A DNA stretch of 64,000 nt from an uncultured Clostridia bacterium (GCA_944332455.1 CALVJY010000006.1:1-64000), one strand, 5' to 3'. Counted from the first letter of the stretch, positions 1 to 9,211 are shown. A program made the numbers and translations. Notes: a model not told the origin generated them from the sequence alone.

Positions 1-1509
1 CACGCCGATGAACCCGTAGAGGTAAGCCGTGATCACCAGGCCGCTCTCGGGAAATTCCCCGATGAAGCCCAGCACGTCCCGGCCGCCCGAGATGGGATTG
101 ACGGGATCGCGGTAAAGCTCGTCCTCGGCGTACTCCCGAGCCAGCGTCAGCATCCGCCCGTAGGCATTGTCCGCCCCCAGGTACAGCGCCCGGCCCATGA
201 TGTCGTAGAACTCGGTGTAGAGGATGGCCCCGCCGTTCTCGACGTGATAGCCGTAGGTGCCGTTGCCGGAGAGAGCCTGGCCGCCGTTGTTGTCGTGCCA
301 CCAGAAGCGGTTCTCCCCGGAGGTGTCCACCACGGCGGCAAAGTCCACGGTGTTAGAGCGGGGAGCGGCCACATAGTAGTAGATGTCCTCGCCGGTGGAA
401 GTGTCGCCCTCCACGATGCGGTCGCCGTCCAGCCAGGCATAGATGCTCTCGGCCTGCTCGGCCGAGGCCAGTCCGTAGGCCACCGCCTCGGTGTTGACGA
501 AGGTCAGCCCATAGTCGCGCACGGTGCCGTTGATGTCCACGGTGCCGGCGTAGCGGCCGGTCTCCTCCACCCAGAAGGTCTGGTTAAAGTTCTCCTTGAC
601 CTCTTCGGCCAGGGCGGCATAGCTTTGGGCCTGCGCCCCGTTGCCCCGCATGGTCTCCAGCTCGGTCATGCAGTTGAGCATGTTGTAGAACAGGATGTTT
701 TCGTAGGCGTCCTTGTAGCCGAAGGGGATGTTGTCCCAGTAGTTGCTGCTGTAGCTGTCGGTGGTCCCCACATTCAGGCCGTCGTTGGCGTTCTCGTCAA
801 TGATGATCAGGCCGTCCTCCCCGTGGAGGGTGGTCATGACGTACTCGACGGCCATCTCCAGCTTCTCCCCCACGGTCAGGCCCATGGAAACATCCTCGGC
901 CTGGTGATAGGTCCCCTCATTGCCCTCGGTCTGATCGCTCACAATGGCGGTGTCCACCTCGTCCAGCAGGGCCAGAGAGTTTTCCCAGGCACAGTAGTTC
1001 CAGACCGTGATGACAAAGCGGAAATTGCTGTCGTAGTGGAAGTTGTGGTGGGAGTCCACAAAGCCCAGATCCGGCCAGTGCGGGGTGTCGTAGGACCACA
1101 CATAGCCGTCCTCGCTGATGGGGACGTCGATGACGTAGTTGCGCCAGATATTTTTGGTGCTCTCGTTGTCCGACCAGTTGCGGATCAGGGCGATCCACTC
1201 GTACCAGGCCGGCGCCCAGCCCACCCCCATGCCCACGAAGGACTGATTGTCGTAAGTCAGATAGCCATAGGACTTGTACATGGCGTTGGCAAAGTAGGTG
1301 ACTGCGTCGCTCTTATCCGAAAAGAAGGGGGTGTTGACGTTATCGTCCGTGTAAGATTCCGCGCCGTTCCGATCCCTCCAGGTCAGCTCGGATGCCAGCA
1401 GCACGCTGACTTCCTCCTGCGGATCCCCGCCTCCGCCGCAGCCGGTCATCAGACCGAACAGACAGAAACAGCCAAGCAGAATGGCCAGAACTTTTTTGGA
1501 TCTCTTCAT
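1..1509 (-). CDS. Secreted lipoprotein, six-hairpin glycosidase-like (3' end outside window)
   Basis: A minus-strand frame of 503 codons stays open from the start codon to the window edge, so the C-terminus is missing. The N-terminus is a lipoprotein signal (lipobox LMTG-Cys24, then a glycine run), so it should sit on the outer face of the membrane. The rest is rich in Trp, Tyr, Asn and Asp with alternating helical stretches, resembling (alpha/alpha)6-barrel glycoside hydrolases; I cannot assign a family. AAGGAGG precedes the ATG. It starts one base after the stop of the anchored surface protein, making it the last visible gene of locus 1. A role in glycan cleavage or binding is inferred from its neighbours, a sugar ABC importer and a trehalase-like enzyme. 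Confidence 0.75.
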   Translation of the reverse strand, partial: MKRSKKVLAILLGCFCLFGLMTGCGGGGDPQEEVSVLLASELTWRDRNGAESYTDDNVNTPFFSDKSDAVTYFANAMYKSYGYLTYDNQSFVGMGVGWAPAWYEWIALIRNWSDNESTKNIWRNYVIDVPISEDGYVWSYDTPHWPDLGFVDSHHNFHYDSNFRFVITVWNYCAWENSLALLDEVDTAIVSDQTEGNEGTYHQAEDVSMGLTVGEKLEMAVEYVMTTLHGEDGLIIIDENANDGLNVGTTDSYSSNYWDNIPFGYKDAYENILFYNMLNCMTELETMRGNGAQAQSYAALAEEVKENFNQTFWVEETGRYAGTVDINGTVRDYGLTFVNTEAVAYGLASAEQAESIYAWLDGDRIVEGDTSTGEDIYYYVAAPRSNTVDFAAVVDTSGENRFWWHDNNGGQALSGNGTYGYHVENGGAILYTEFYDIMGRALYLGADNAYGRMLTLAREYAEDELYRDPVNPISGGRDVLGFIGEFPESGLVITAYLYGFIGV

Positions 1510-1510
1510 C

Positions 1511-3175
1511 TCAGTTTTCCTCCTTGCGCTTGTTCAGCAGGCAGAGCGCTCCGCCCGCGATCCCGGCCAGGGCGATCGTCCAAAGTCCGCCAAAAGCCAG
1601 GCCGCCGCAGCCGCCGGAGGCCGCTTCGGATTCCTCCACGGTCAGCCAGATCCGCTCGGTCACGCTGGCCTCTCCGTCGCTGACCGTAAAGGTGACAAAC
1701 AGCAGTTCGGCCGCCCCCGGCAGATAGGTCCACATTCCGTTTTCGATCCTCCCTTTGGTGGCGAAAAAGCTCAGGGCATCCCCGTCCTCATCCGCAAACA
1801 ATTCGTTGAGATCGATGGAAACGGACTCTCCCACGCGATAAGTCTGGCCGATGATCCAGGACAGTGCGGTCACATTCATCCTGGGCGCCTCGTTGGACTC
1901 GGCCGTCGAAAGGCTTTCGAGGACGTAGCCGGTGTTCTGGACCGTGCCGTCGACCCCTCTCGGCTCCCAGACCTGGAAGCATCCCAGCCCGTTTTCGTAG
2001 TAGGGGGAGATAAAGTTCAGGTAGTCATTGACATCCATGCCCTCGCTGCTGGTCCTGTTCCGGAACAGCGGCTGATCGTTCAGCGTAATGATCCACTCCC
2101 CGCGCAGGCGGACCACTTCGAAGGTGCATCCCGAAAACCATCCGAAGTCGGAGACCATTTCGGACAGTTTGATGGGCTCCTCCCCCAAAGATTCCGTGTC
2201 GGGGTGGTAAATCAACAACTGGACCTGGGCGGCTCCCTCCTCGTAGGAAGGATCCCAACTGACCCGAAAGACCAGACTGTAGGTGCCGGCATACCAGTTG
2301 GAGCCGCCGTAAAGGGAGGTCATGGCCAGCATGACCCCGCCCGCGCCCTCGCCGTGGGCCATGCGGATGCTCATTTCAAAGCCGTTCAGCGGGACGTTCC
2401 GGATGCCGGTCAGGGTGTACTCGGAGCCGAAGTCGGACTGCCAGGCCGCCAGCTCCTCGCCGGTGACGGTGTTCCATCGGGGCGAGGACAGCACCGGCCC
2501 CACCGAAAATCCCTCGTAGGGAGAGGAAGTCTCCCCGGTGGGGATGCCGTACTGGATGCCGATGTAGGTCAGCGTGGCCGGTCCGCCCAGATTTTCCAGC
2601 TGCAAAAAGCCGCACTTGTCCGGGAATCCAGCCAGGACCTCGTCCAGGGCGGCGTCCGCGCCGGTCTCGATGACCGCGTCGTTGATGTTGAAGATCCACT
2701 GATCCCCGTCCTTGCCCAGGCAGAGGTAGTTGGTGGAGTAGCTGCGGTCGGCCGTCCAGTTGAACATGACCGTCTCGTACTCCCCGAGCAGGGCCTCGTC
2801 GGCAAACAGGCTGATCGCCGTGCTGCCCTCCCCGATCGGTTCGAGCAGGATGCGGACGGAGTGGGCGGCAGACGTGTACCAGACGTCCTTTTCGGACGAG
2901 AGGATGACGTTCAGGCCCTCGCTGTCTTCGGCGTCCGCCCGCAGGATCACCCCGAACTTATCCGCCCAGGCCGTGCGGTCGGACCTCAGCGAAAAGGCCC
3001 CGGTCCCGGCAAAAGCCGTGCCGTAGCTGTTTTCGGACTGTGTGACCTCCCCTGCCACGACCGTAAACCCTTCCGCGGCGGCCGAAACCGACCGGGCGGA
3101 CGGCCAGAGGGCCGCGCAGGCCGCCGTCAGGAAAAAGACTGCCGCCAGAAGCAGGCAGATCCGTTTTTTGCTCAT
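1511..3175 (-). CDS. Surface protein with Cys-containing C-terminal anchor
   Basis: This 554-residue protein has a signal peptide (about residues 1-33). Its long N-terminal part looks all-beta and resembles laminin-G/concanavalin-type sandwiches. A cadherin-like segment (FADEDGDALSF, then FTVSDGEAS) lies near residues 440-515. The C-terminus is a three-part tail: GGCGG, a hydrophobic stretch of about 20 residues, and basic NKRK. The same design ends three other proteins in this window. There is no LPXTG motif and no enzyme signature. It follows the MalG-type permease gene with a 24-base gap, so it is probably part of the locus 1 operon. I infer glycan binding at the cell surface; the function is unproven. 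Confidence 0.75.
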   Translation of the reverse strand: MSKKRICLLLAAVFFLTAACAALWPSARSVSAAAEGFTVVAGEVTQSENSYGTAFAGTGAFSLRSDRTAWADKFGVILRADAEDSEGLNVILSSEKDVWYTSAAHSVRILLEPIGEGSTAISLFADEALLGEYETVMFNWTADRSYSTNYLCLGKDGDQWIFNINDAVIETGADAALDEVLAGFPDKCGFLQLENLGGPATLTYIGIQYGIPTGETSSPYEGFSVGPVLSSPRWNTVTGEELAAWQSDFGSEYTLTGIRNVPLNGFEMSIRMAHGEGAGGVMLAMTSLYGGSNWYAGTYSLVFRVSWDPSYEEGAAQVQLLIYHPDTESLGEEPIKLSEMVSDFGWFSGCTFEVVRLRGEWIITLNDQPLFRNRTSSEGMDVNDYLNFISPYYENGLGCFQVWEPRGVDGTVQNTGYVLESLSTAESNEAPRMNVTALSWIIGQTYRVGESVSIDLNELFADEDGDALSFFATKGRIENGMWTYLPGAAELLFVTFTVSDGEASVTERIWLTVEESEAASGGCGGLAFGGLWTIALAGIAGGALCLLNKRKEEN

Positions 3176-3199
3176 CTTGATTCCTCCTTTCCTTGAAAA

Positions 3200-4066
3200 T
3201 CATTCCTTGGTCCCCGTCATCACCACGCCGTCGATCAGCTGTCGCTGGAAGATGAGGAAGAGTACGGCCACCGGCAGGACGGTCACCACGCCGGTGGCCA
3301 TCTGCAGGTTGGGATAGACGTCGTTGGTCCCCGAGATCATGAACTTGTAGTAGATGCCGAGGGCCAGCGTGTGCCACTCGCTCGAGGACGAAGTGTTGCC
3401 GATGTAGACCAGCGCGCTGTCAAAATCCCGCCAGCTGGTCATGAAGGTGTTGATCACCATGTAGATGAGGATGGGCTTGCACAGGGGCAGGATGATGCGG
3501 GCGAAGATGGTGAACTTCCCGGCCCCGTCGATGGTGGCTGCCTCGTCCATCTCCCGCGGGAGGGAGCGGATGAACTGCCGGGTCAGAAAGATGTTCAGCG
3601 CCCCGCCTCCGAAAATACCGGGAATGATCAGGGGCGCCAGCGTTCCGGTCAGGTTGAACATCCGGAACAGGATGTAGACCGGGACCTGGGTGACCGCTCC
3701 GGGCAGCATGACGGTGCCCAAGACCACGGTAAACCAGAAATTTTTGCCGCGGAAACTCCCCCGTGCGAATCCGTAGGCGCACACGCTGGCCGCCAGCGGG
3801 ATGAGCACGATGTTGCAGACCACCACGATCATCGTGTTCCGGAAATACCGGATAAAGTCGGCGTCGAAGATCTTTAGATAGTTTTCAAAATGCCATTCCT
3901 GCGGGAAAAAGTGCACCCCGTAGGTGCCGTAGGATTCCAGATCCCCCATCACGCTCTTGAAGAACATGAACAAAAAGGGAAAGAGGAAGAACAGCGAAAG
4001 CAGGATCAGCCCCGCATAGGTGACCGCCGTGACCGCATGTTTTTTGACTCTTGCCGCGTTTTTCAT
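3200..4066 (-). CDS. Carbohydrate ABC transporter permease, MalG type
   Basis: The 288-residue inner-membrane permease has about six hydrophobic segments and the EAA loop (EMDEAATIDGAG, about residues 172-183) that docks the ATPase. Its length is normal for the MalG/LacG family (binding-protein-dependent transport permease, CUT1 type). It starts five bases after the MalF-type partner stops and should form the channel with it. No ATPase gene is in the locus; CUT1 systems of Bacillota commonly share a distant MsmX/MsmK-type ATPase. The substrate is unknown; the trehalase-like gene upstream suggests a small oligosaccharide or disaccharide. Confidence 0.93.
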   Translation of the reverse strand: MKNAARVKKHAVTAVTYAGLILLSLFFLFPFLFMFFKSVMGDLESYGTYGVHFFPQEWHFENYLKIFDADFIRYFRNTMIVVVCNIVLIPLAASVCAYGFARGSFRGKNFWFTVVLGTVMLPGAVTQVPVYILFRMFNLTGTLAPLIIPGIFGGGALNIFLTRQFIRSLPREMDEAATIDGAGKFTIFARIILPLCKPILIYMVINTFMTSWRDFDSALVYIGNTSSSSEWHTLALGIYYKFMISGTNDVYPNLQMATGVVTVLPVAVLFLIFQRQLIDGVVMTGTKE

Positions 4067-4070
4067 ACCC

Positions 4071-5048
4071 TCAGCCTCCGTCTCCGTAGTAGACCCAGCG
4101 GTTTGTCCGGAAGGCCAGGCCAGTCAGCACGGCAATGATCACGAACAGGAACCAGGCCAGCGCACAGGCATAGCCCATCTCCCAGGACATGAAGGCCGTC
4201 CCGTAGCTCTTGTAGGCAAAAAACAGCAGCGAATTGTCCGGGCCGGCCCCGCTCTGCCCCAGCAGGGTCATGACCGGGCCGTACATCTGCAGGGCCCCGA
4301 TCAGGCCGGTGATTAGGTTGTAGAACAGAATGGGGGTGCAGATGGGGATGATGACCTTCCACAGCCTTACCACCGGGCCGGCCCCGTCCAGTTTGGCCGA
4401 TTCGATCAGGGACTGCGGCACATTTTTCAGGGCGGACAGCCACAGGATCATGGAGGCTCCCAGCGTCCACAGCTGAATGGACATGAAAGTGGGCATGGCC
4501 GTGCTCGCCGAAGTCAGAAAATCACTGGCCGGCAGTCCCATCGATGTCAGGATCTGATTGGCCAGGCCGAAACGGGCGTCGAAGAAGTCCGCCCACAACA
4601 GGCCGGAGATGGTGGTCGGGATGATGACCGGCAGGTAGTAGATGACCCGAAACACCCCGATCCCTTTGACCTTGCTGTTGAGCAGCAGAGCCAGCAAAAA
4701 GGAGAGGATCAGGGCCAGCGGGATGACCACGACGGCGTAGGTAAAGGTCACGCGAAGGGCGATCCATACCTCAGAATCCAGGGTAAACAACCGCCGGTAG
4801 TTGAACAGTCCGAAGTTATTGACTCCGTTTACTACAAAATCCGGCATGTTGGTGGTCCCGGTGTACGTCCTGAAAAAGCTGTACCACAGGGAGACCAGCA
4901 TGGGGTAAAGCGAAAAGATGATCACGCCCAGCACCACGGGGAGAATAAAGGCAAACCACCCCAATTCCTCCCGCAGACGAATCTTCTTTCGCTCCCGCCG
5001 GGCTGCCGCAGACACGGGTACGGTCTCTTGTGCCAGGTTTTGCTTCAT
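4071..5048 (-). CDS. Carbohydrate ABC transporter permease, MalF/UgpA type
   Basis: The 325-residue protein has a basic cytoplasmic N-terminus (residues 1-28), about six membrane segments and the EAA loop SLIESAKLDGAG (about residues 213-224). Family, length and context fit the first CUT1 permease. It lies 12 bases after the SBP gene and just before the MalG-type gene, in the order SBP-F-G that recurs in the window. The start codon has only a weak GGGAG-like site, consistent with translational coupling. Substrate not determinable. Confidence 0.93.
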   Translation of the reverse strand: MKQNLAQETVPVSAAARRERKKIRLREELGWFAFILPVVLGVIIFSLYPMLVSLWYSFFRTYTGTTNMPDFVVNGVNNFGLFNYRRLFTLDSEVWIALRVTFTYAVVVIPLALILSFLLALLLNSKVKGIGVFRVIYYLPVIIPTTISGLLWADFFDARFGLANQILTSMGLPASDFLTSASTAMPTFMSIQLWTLGASMILWLSALKNVPQSLIESAKLDGAGPVVRLWKVIIPICTPILFYNLITGLIGALQMYGPVMTLLGQSGAGPDNSLLFFAYKSYGTAFMSWEMGYACALAWFLFVIIAVLTGLAFRTNRWVYYGDGG

Positions 5049-5060
5049 GCCGTCCGCTCC

Positions 5061-6422
5061 CTAGTTGAAGTATTCGGGATACATACTCTGGTATTCTTCA
5101 ATGTTGTCTGAAAGAATGGTGTAAGCTTGTGCGAAACTGCGGTTCCCGTCGCAGACGTTCTTGAGGAAAGTGTTGTAAAAGCCCTTGTAGGCGTTCTGAG
5201 CCAGCGAAGGCAGGTCGCCGAACCAGTCAGAGATGACGTCGCGCTCGCTGTAGGAGAGCAGGGCGTCCGCATTGACCGGGTTTCCCGCACCATTGGTCAT
5301 GGTCCGCCATGCAGCATCTTCGTCCTCAGCCAGAGAGGTCAGCACCGGCACCAGCCCGGTGCCGTCGGTCATGATGTTCTGCCCCTCCTCGCTCATCATA
5401 TAGTTCAGGAAGGCCCAGGCCACGTTTTTGTTGGCTGAATTCTGCGCAATGGCATAGCCGCTGGTCCCGCTGGGGGCCTTGGGATCTTCGCCGATGGCCG
5501 GGAAAGAGATGATGTCGTAGTTGATCTGTCCCTGGTCAAAGGCGGCTGCGTTGGGAGCTACCGTCAGCGCCATGGCAGCGGTCCCCGTCTGGAAGTCTGT
5601 GGCCGAATAGCGGTTACTGTTCAGAGAGTAGCCATTCTCGATCATCAGAGAGGCGGTCTCCATTCCGGCCTGCCAGGATCGGTACTCCGGAGTCCCGGTA
5701 TCGATCAGAGTAAAGTCCTCCTTCAGCAGACCTTCCACTCCATAGGAACGCACGATACCCCAATTCAGGATGTCATAGGACATGCTGGCCTGCACGGGAA
5801 CGTAGTTGGTATAGCGGGAATCAGCAGCCATGGCTGTCTTCAAGTCTTTGCACTTCTGCACGAACGCCTCCCATGTCCAGGGATTTTCTTCGGTATCCAC
5901 GGGGTAATCCACTTTCAGGGCGTCGAATAGATCCCGATTGTAGTAGCACACGATTCGACTGTAATCACGGGGCATCATGTACTGGTTGCCGCTGACAATA
6001 TCTTTGCCAAGATCGATCATAGAGGGATAGTACAGCGAAGCATCAAAGTTCTGGGCTTCCATGTAAGGGTCAAGATTCTCCAGCAGATTCTGAGAAGCGT
6101 AGAAAGATACGTTCTCCCCTATAACATGGAGCAGATCTACCTGATCTCCAGAACGAATGTAACTGATGGCGTCCGAGGTTTGAACTACCCGCACGGTAAC
6201 GTTGGAATAATGAGTGCGGAATCCCTCGGCCAGACTTTCAACTAAGGTTTTGCCAAAGTTATCCACATCAACTAACACCACAATGTCGGCTTCAATATTG
6301 GGATCGAGATCGACATCGATGGGCTGCTCGGGGATCTCCGGCGTCCCCCCGCATGCCACTCCACCGATCAAACAGCAGGCGCACAGCGCCAGCGCGGCAA
6401 AGCATTTCCAAAAACCTTTCAT
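5061..6422 (-). CDS. Extracellular sugar-binding lipoprotein (SBP, family 1)
   Basis: This solute-binding lipoprotein of about 453 residues should deliver a carbohydrate to the two permeases that follow. The signal ends in a GVA-Cys lipobox at Cys24. The mature part has the bilobed SBP pattern, including a late YAIAQNSANKNVAWAFLNYM segment typical of family 1. I chose the second ATG (6422) because GAGG then lies nine bases upstream; the ATG at 6428 would be only three bases away and adds two residues. Codon use is slightly less GC-rich than in neighbouring genes. It is the third gene from the likely AraC-activated promoter, after the trehalase-like gene. Confidence 0.9.
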   Translation of the reverse strand: MKGFWKCFAALALCACCLIGGVACGGTPEIPEQPIDVDLDPNIEADIVVLVDVDNFGKTLVESLAEGFRTHYSNVTVRVVQTSDAISYIRSGDQVDLLHVIGENVSFYASQNLLENLDPYMEAQNFDASLYYPSMIDLGKDIVSGNQYMMPRDYSRIVCYYNRDLFDALKVDYPVDTEENPWTWEAFVQKCKDLKTAMAADSRYTNYVPVQASMSYDILNWGIVRSYGVEGLLKEDFTLIDTGTPEYRSWQAGMETASLMIENGYSLNSNRYSATDFQTGTAAMALTVAPNAAAFDQGQINYDIISFPAIGEDPKAPSGTSGYAIAQNSANKNVAWAFLNYMMSEEGQNIMTDGTGLVPVLTSLAEDEDAAWRTMTNGAGNPVNADALLSYSERDVISDWFGDLPSLAQNAYKGFYNTFLKNVCDGNRSFAQAYTILSDNIEEYQSMYPEYFN

Positions 6423-6450
6423 TTGCATTCACCTCAAACCTGTTTTTATT

Positions 6451-7722
6451 TCAAAGCGCGGCTTTCAGCGCTTCGATTCTCTCCCTTTCCGGCTGGACAG
6501 TTTTATTCTCTGCAGTGCGAAAGCGCAGGTAAACGCCGGCCGTCCAACCCAACATGGGCGGGGTCTCATATTCGCAACTGACCCCTTTTTCCCCTGTCAA
6601 AGCATCATACTTTTCCCAAAGATTGCCCGTCTTTTGGAAAACCCGTTCCACGGTAGTGCAGAACTTATCCCGCAGCCGATCCGCCGCAGCCAACAGCCCG
6701 ACTGCCTTAAGCCCCTCCCAGGCAATGGCCGTCACCGGCGCCCACATGAAGGGAAAATCCCACTGAAAACGCTCGGAAAAGGGGCTCTTTTCGCAGACGG
6801 CCAGACCGTGTTCGCATTCTAGCACCCGCAGCAGAGCCGTCAGCCCCTCGGCTGAGCCTCCCGCCCCAAAGGCCGCTGCGGCAAAACTGCCTGCGTGACG
6901 GACCTCCCGGCGGCGCGTCCCCGTTCTGCAATCATAGTCCAGAAACAGTTTGCGCTCCGGATCGTACATCAATTCTCTCATCTTAGCCAGCCTGGTCCCG
7001 GCGTAGCCGGAAAAGGTCCGGGAAAGCCCGTCATCCCCCGCTTCCGCAGCGAAGGCGGCGATCTTTTGCTCCGCGTCGAAGAGCATGGCGTTCAGATCCA
7101 CCGGGCAGATGTGAGCGGCCACACAGGTCATACCGTCGAAAAAGCGGGAGGAAAAATCCCAGCCGCTCTCCGCGCAGGCCATCAGATTGGGATCCTCCGG
7201 TCCTTCGGCCAGATCGCCCTCCGTCAGCCCCAGCCTGCGCGAGATGTCCTCGTTGAATTCCCGGAGCCCCTCGGCATCGGCCGAGTTCCCGTAGCGGGTG
7301 AGCCCGCAGGGGGCGGCGCGGCAGACCCGCCAGAAATCGTGTTCCCGGACCATGGCCGGCAGCAGTTCCCCGATCACAGATCGATCTCCCGTTGCTTCAA
7401 CATAATCAAATACGGAACGGACAAAAAGCGGCGGCTGGCTGCGGTTGGTCAACACATCGGCATTGGGGACGTATCCCCATCGGCTGATCAGCTCGGCCAT
7501 GTTCCGCAGATTGTTCCGGGCCTGCTCGGTCATGCCCATCTCCAAAAGCCCCCAGTTGGCAAAACAAGTGTCCCAATAGAAAAAGTTGCGGAATCCCCTT
7601 ACGCAGGGTACGGTATAGGGCCTTCCCAGTCCCACCTCTGAATCAGAGGCCGGCCGGGTGGTCAGCGGCATGTTTTTCCGAAAAAAATTGTTCAGCGCAT
7701 TGCAGCCTTCGGTTTGGATCAT
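6451..7722 (-). CDS. GH37 trehalase-like glycoside hydrolase
   Basis: The 423-residue protein has no signal peptide and should act in the cytoplasm. It carries GH37 motifs: GFRNFFYWDTCF (about 43-54), ESGWDFSSRF (185-194, containing the expected catalytic acid Asp) and QWDFPFMWAP (320-329, close to trehalase signature 2). A Glu in CEYETPPMLGWTAGV near the C-terminus could be the base. It is shorter than classical trehalases (about 500-550 residues), mostly at the N-terminus. It is first in the locus 1 operon, so it may hydrolyse the sugar imported by the following transporter. Substrates other than trehalose are possible. GGAAGGA precedes the ATG. Confidence 0.85.
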   Translation of the reverse strand: MIQTEGCNALNNFFRKNMPLTTRPASDSEVGLGRPYTVPCVRGFRNFFYWDTCFANWGLLEMGMTEQARNNLRNMAELISRWGYVPNADVLTNRSQPPLFVRSVFDYVEATGDRSVIGELLPAMVREHDFWRVCRAAPCGLTRYGNSADAEGLREFNEDISRRLGLTEGDLAEGPEDPNLMACAESGWDFSSRFFDGMTCVAAHICPVDLNAMLFDAEQKIAAFAAEAGDDGLSRTFSGYAGTRLAKMRELMYDPERKLFLDYDCRTGTRRREVRHAGSFAAAAFGAGGSAEGLTALLRVLECEHGLAVCEKSPFSERFQWDFPFMWAPVTAIAWEGLKAVGLLAAADRLRDKFCTTVERVFQKTGNLWEKYDALTGEKGVSCEYETPPMLGWTAGVYLRFRTAENKTVQPERERIEALKAAL

Positions 7723-7759
7723 GGAGTCCTTCCGTCTTCACTTTGGATTTTGCACCTCT

Positions 7760-7819
7760 ATTATAGCACGGACTCTCCCGGCTTTCTACTCAAAAATAGA
7801 CAAGTTTGTGCCAAAAAGT
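7760..7819 (-). promoter_or_regulatory. Extended -10 promoter with AraC-type direct repeats
   Basis: On the minus strand TATAAT (7760-7765) is preceded by TGC, forming an extended -10, and no good -35 is present. Two similar half-sites, TATTTTTGA (7790-7798) and ACTTTTTGG (7811-7819), lie exactly 21 bases apart in the same orientation, the proximal one abutting the -35 position. This is the classical layout for an AraC-family activator; the AraC gene is directly upstream. Binding is inferred. Confidence 0.55.
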
Positions 7820-7882
7820 AAACAAAATGCCCCGGAGTAGTTTCAAAAACTGCCTGTGCCGTCTTCTCGCTTTTCCAGACAT

Positions 7883-7956
7883 AAAAAAAGAGCCGCGGGA
7901 GGACAGAAGCTCCGACAGTCTGTCCGATCCCCGAAGCTCTGTTCCCGCGTCTCTTT
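7883..7956 (-). terminator. Terminator after the AraC gene
   Basis: A long imperfect hairpin (arms around 7887-7909 and 7934-7956) is followed on the minus strand by seven Ts (7883-7889). It lies 25 bases after the AraC stop codon and separates that gene from the trehalase-led operon. Confidence 0.7.
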
Positions 7957-7980
7957 GATTTTTCGTTCCGGCCCTTTCGG

Positions 7981-8793
7981 TCAGCCTTTCTCCATTTTGG
8001 GAGGTCTTCCGTTTACCTCCTTGTAGGCCCGGTAAAAAGTCGTCTGGCTGTCGAAACCGCAGGCAAAGGCCAGTTCCAGCACCGTTTTTTTGTTTTGCTT
8101 GTTGTTTTCCCTCCAAAGCTGTTCGAATTTGAGCACCCGCACCCGGTTGAGATATTTCCGGAAGCTCTCGTCCACCATCTGGTTGAACAGCCTGGAACAA
8201 TACTGCTTGGCATAGCCCAGCTTGTCGGCGATCATGCCCATGGTGATGTTTGAGTTGTAGTTTTCATCGATAAAAGTCAGCATGTTGACGATGATCTCGT
8301 CCGTCTTTTCCCGGCGGATGTACTGCGGGGGATATTCTCTGGCCAGCATGGCAAAGAATTCATTGGCCCGGTTGAATTTTTCGTAGGGATCTCCGTCCTG
8401 ATGATTGTACCAAAATTTAATGTAGTCGATGATGGGGACGTTGGCCTCCCGATGATCCAACAGCATGGGCCAGGACCGCTCCCCGTAGAGCGCATGGAAA
8501 AACTGAAGATACCAGTCGCTCAGAACCAGAATATACCCGTCCACCGGTCCGGAAGGGGGAAAAGAATGAGGAAACAAGCTGTCAATGAACAAAATATCCC
8601 CCGCTCTCCCCGACACGCTTTTTCCGTTGATATTGGCCCGCTGCTCCCCCTCGGTCAGCACGATAAATTCCACTGCCTTGTGAAAGTTGGGACGGCAGGC
8701 GATCTCATGGATCATGCCGGGCAGCGAAGGCTGTCCCTGTTTTTTGAAATAGATGTAACCGATCTTGTCAGACCAGTGTTCGTAAACGCTCAT
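7981..8793 (-). CDS. AraC-family transcriptional regulator
   Basis: The 270-residue protein has an N-terminal cupin-like sensor domain (about 1-150, with ADILFIDSLFPHSFP) and a C-terminal AraC/XylS double helix-turn-helix (about 165-268, with TMGMIADKLGYAKQYCSRLF and LELAFACGFDSQTTFYRAYKE). The family usually activates nearby sugar-use genes in response to a bound sugar. It precedes the trehalase-led operon in the same direction but has its own promoter and terminator. The paired 21-base repeats before 7722 are its likely target. GGGAGG lies upstream of the ATG. Confidence 0.93.
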   Translation of the reverse strand: MSVYEHWSDKIGYIYFKKQGQPSLPGMIHEIACRPNFHKAVEFIVLTEGEQRANINGKSVSGRAGDILFIDSLFPHSFPPSGPVDGYILVLSDWYLQFFHALYGERSWPMLLDHREANVPIIDYIKFWYNHQDGDPYEKFNRANEFFAMLAREYPPQYIRREKTDEIIVNMLTFIDENYNSNITMGMIADKLGYAKQYCSRLFNQMVDESFRKYLNRVRVLKFEQLWRENNKQNKKTVLELAFACGFDSQTTFYRAYKEVNGRPPKMEKG

Positions 8794-8817
8794 ATTTTTC
8801 CTCCCGATCCCGCCATT

Positions 8818-8846
8818 ATTGTAACACAGCGCAAGCCGATTGTCAA
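8818..8846 (-). promoter_or_regulatory. Promoter of the AraC gene
   Basis: Read on the minus strand, TTGACA (8841-8846) and TACAAT (8818-8823) are 17 bases apart, a near-consensus vegetative promoter 25 bases before the AraC start codon. Confidence 0.75.
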
Positions 8847-8943
8847 GACCTTAAAACAGGAGGGGAGTTCCAAAAAGCGTTTAAATTTAGAGGAAATCAA
8901 GCACACTGAAAGGACGTTCACGGTATTTATGCAAATGCCTGTT

Positions 8944-9054
8944 CTTTATACAAAAACTGACGAATACATATCCTACTGGAACAACAAGAGAATTTCTCTT
9001 AAACTAAAAGGAATGAGCCCGGTGCAATACCGAACTCATTGCCAAACAATTTAA
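8944..9054 (+). pseudogene. C-terminal remnant of an IS3-family transposase
   Basis: The last 36 codons match the end of IS150-group IS3 transposases (YISYWNNKRISLKLKGM, then SPVQYRTHCQTI and a stop). Everything upstream, including the DDE catalytic domain, is missing, so this is a dead fragment. The DNA is much more AT-rich than the flanking genes, as expected for transferred material. The final codons and the element's end are repeated twice more just downstream. Confidence 0.8.
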
Positions 9055-9211
9055 TTAAATTTTTGTCCAATCTTTTGGGTTCACTTCAGCAATACCGAAC
9101 TCATTCCCAAACAATCTAATAACTTTTTGTCCAAACTTTGGGAGCACTTCAAATACCAAACTCATTTCCAAACATCTTAATTGAATCTTTATCCAATCTT
9201 TGGGCTTCAAA
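9025..9211 (+). repeat. Three tandem copies of an IS3-family right end
   Basis: Units at 9025-9089, 9090-9150 and 9151-9211 (65, 61 and 61 bases) each start with codons for (Q)YxTHxQT(I/S), reach a TAA at the same place and end with a GTCCAATCTTTTGGGTTCA-like terminal inverted repeat. Units differ by substitutions and small indels. They look like stacked or duplicated ends of one insertion-sequence type. Confidence 0.8.
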
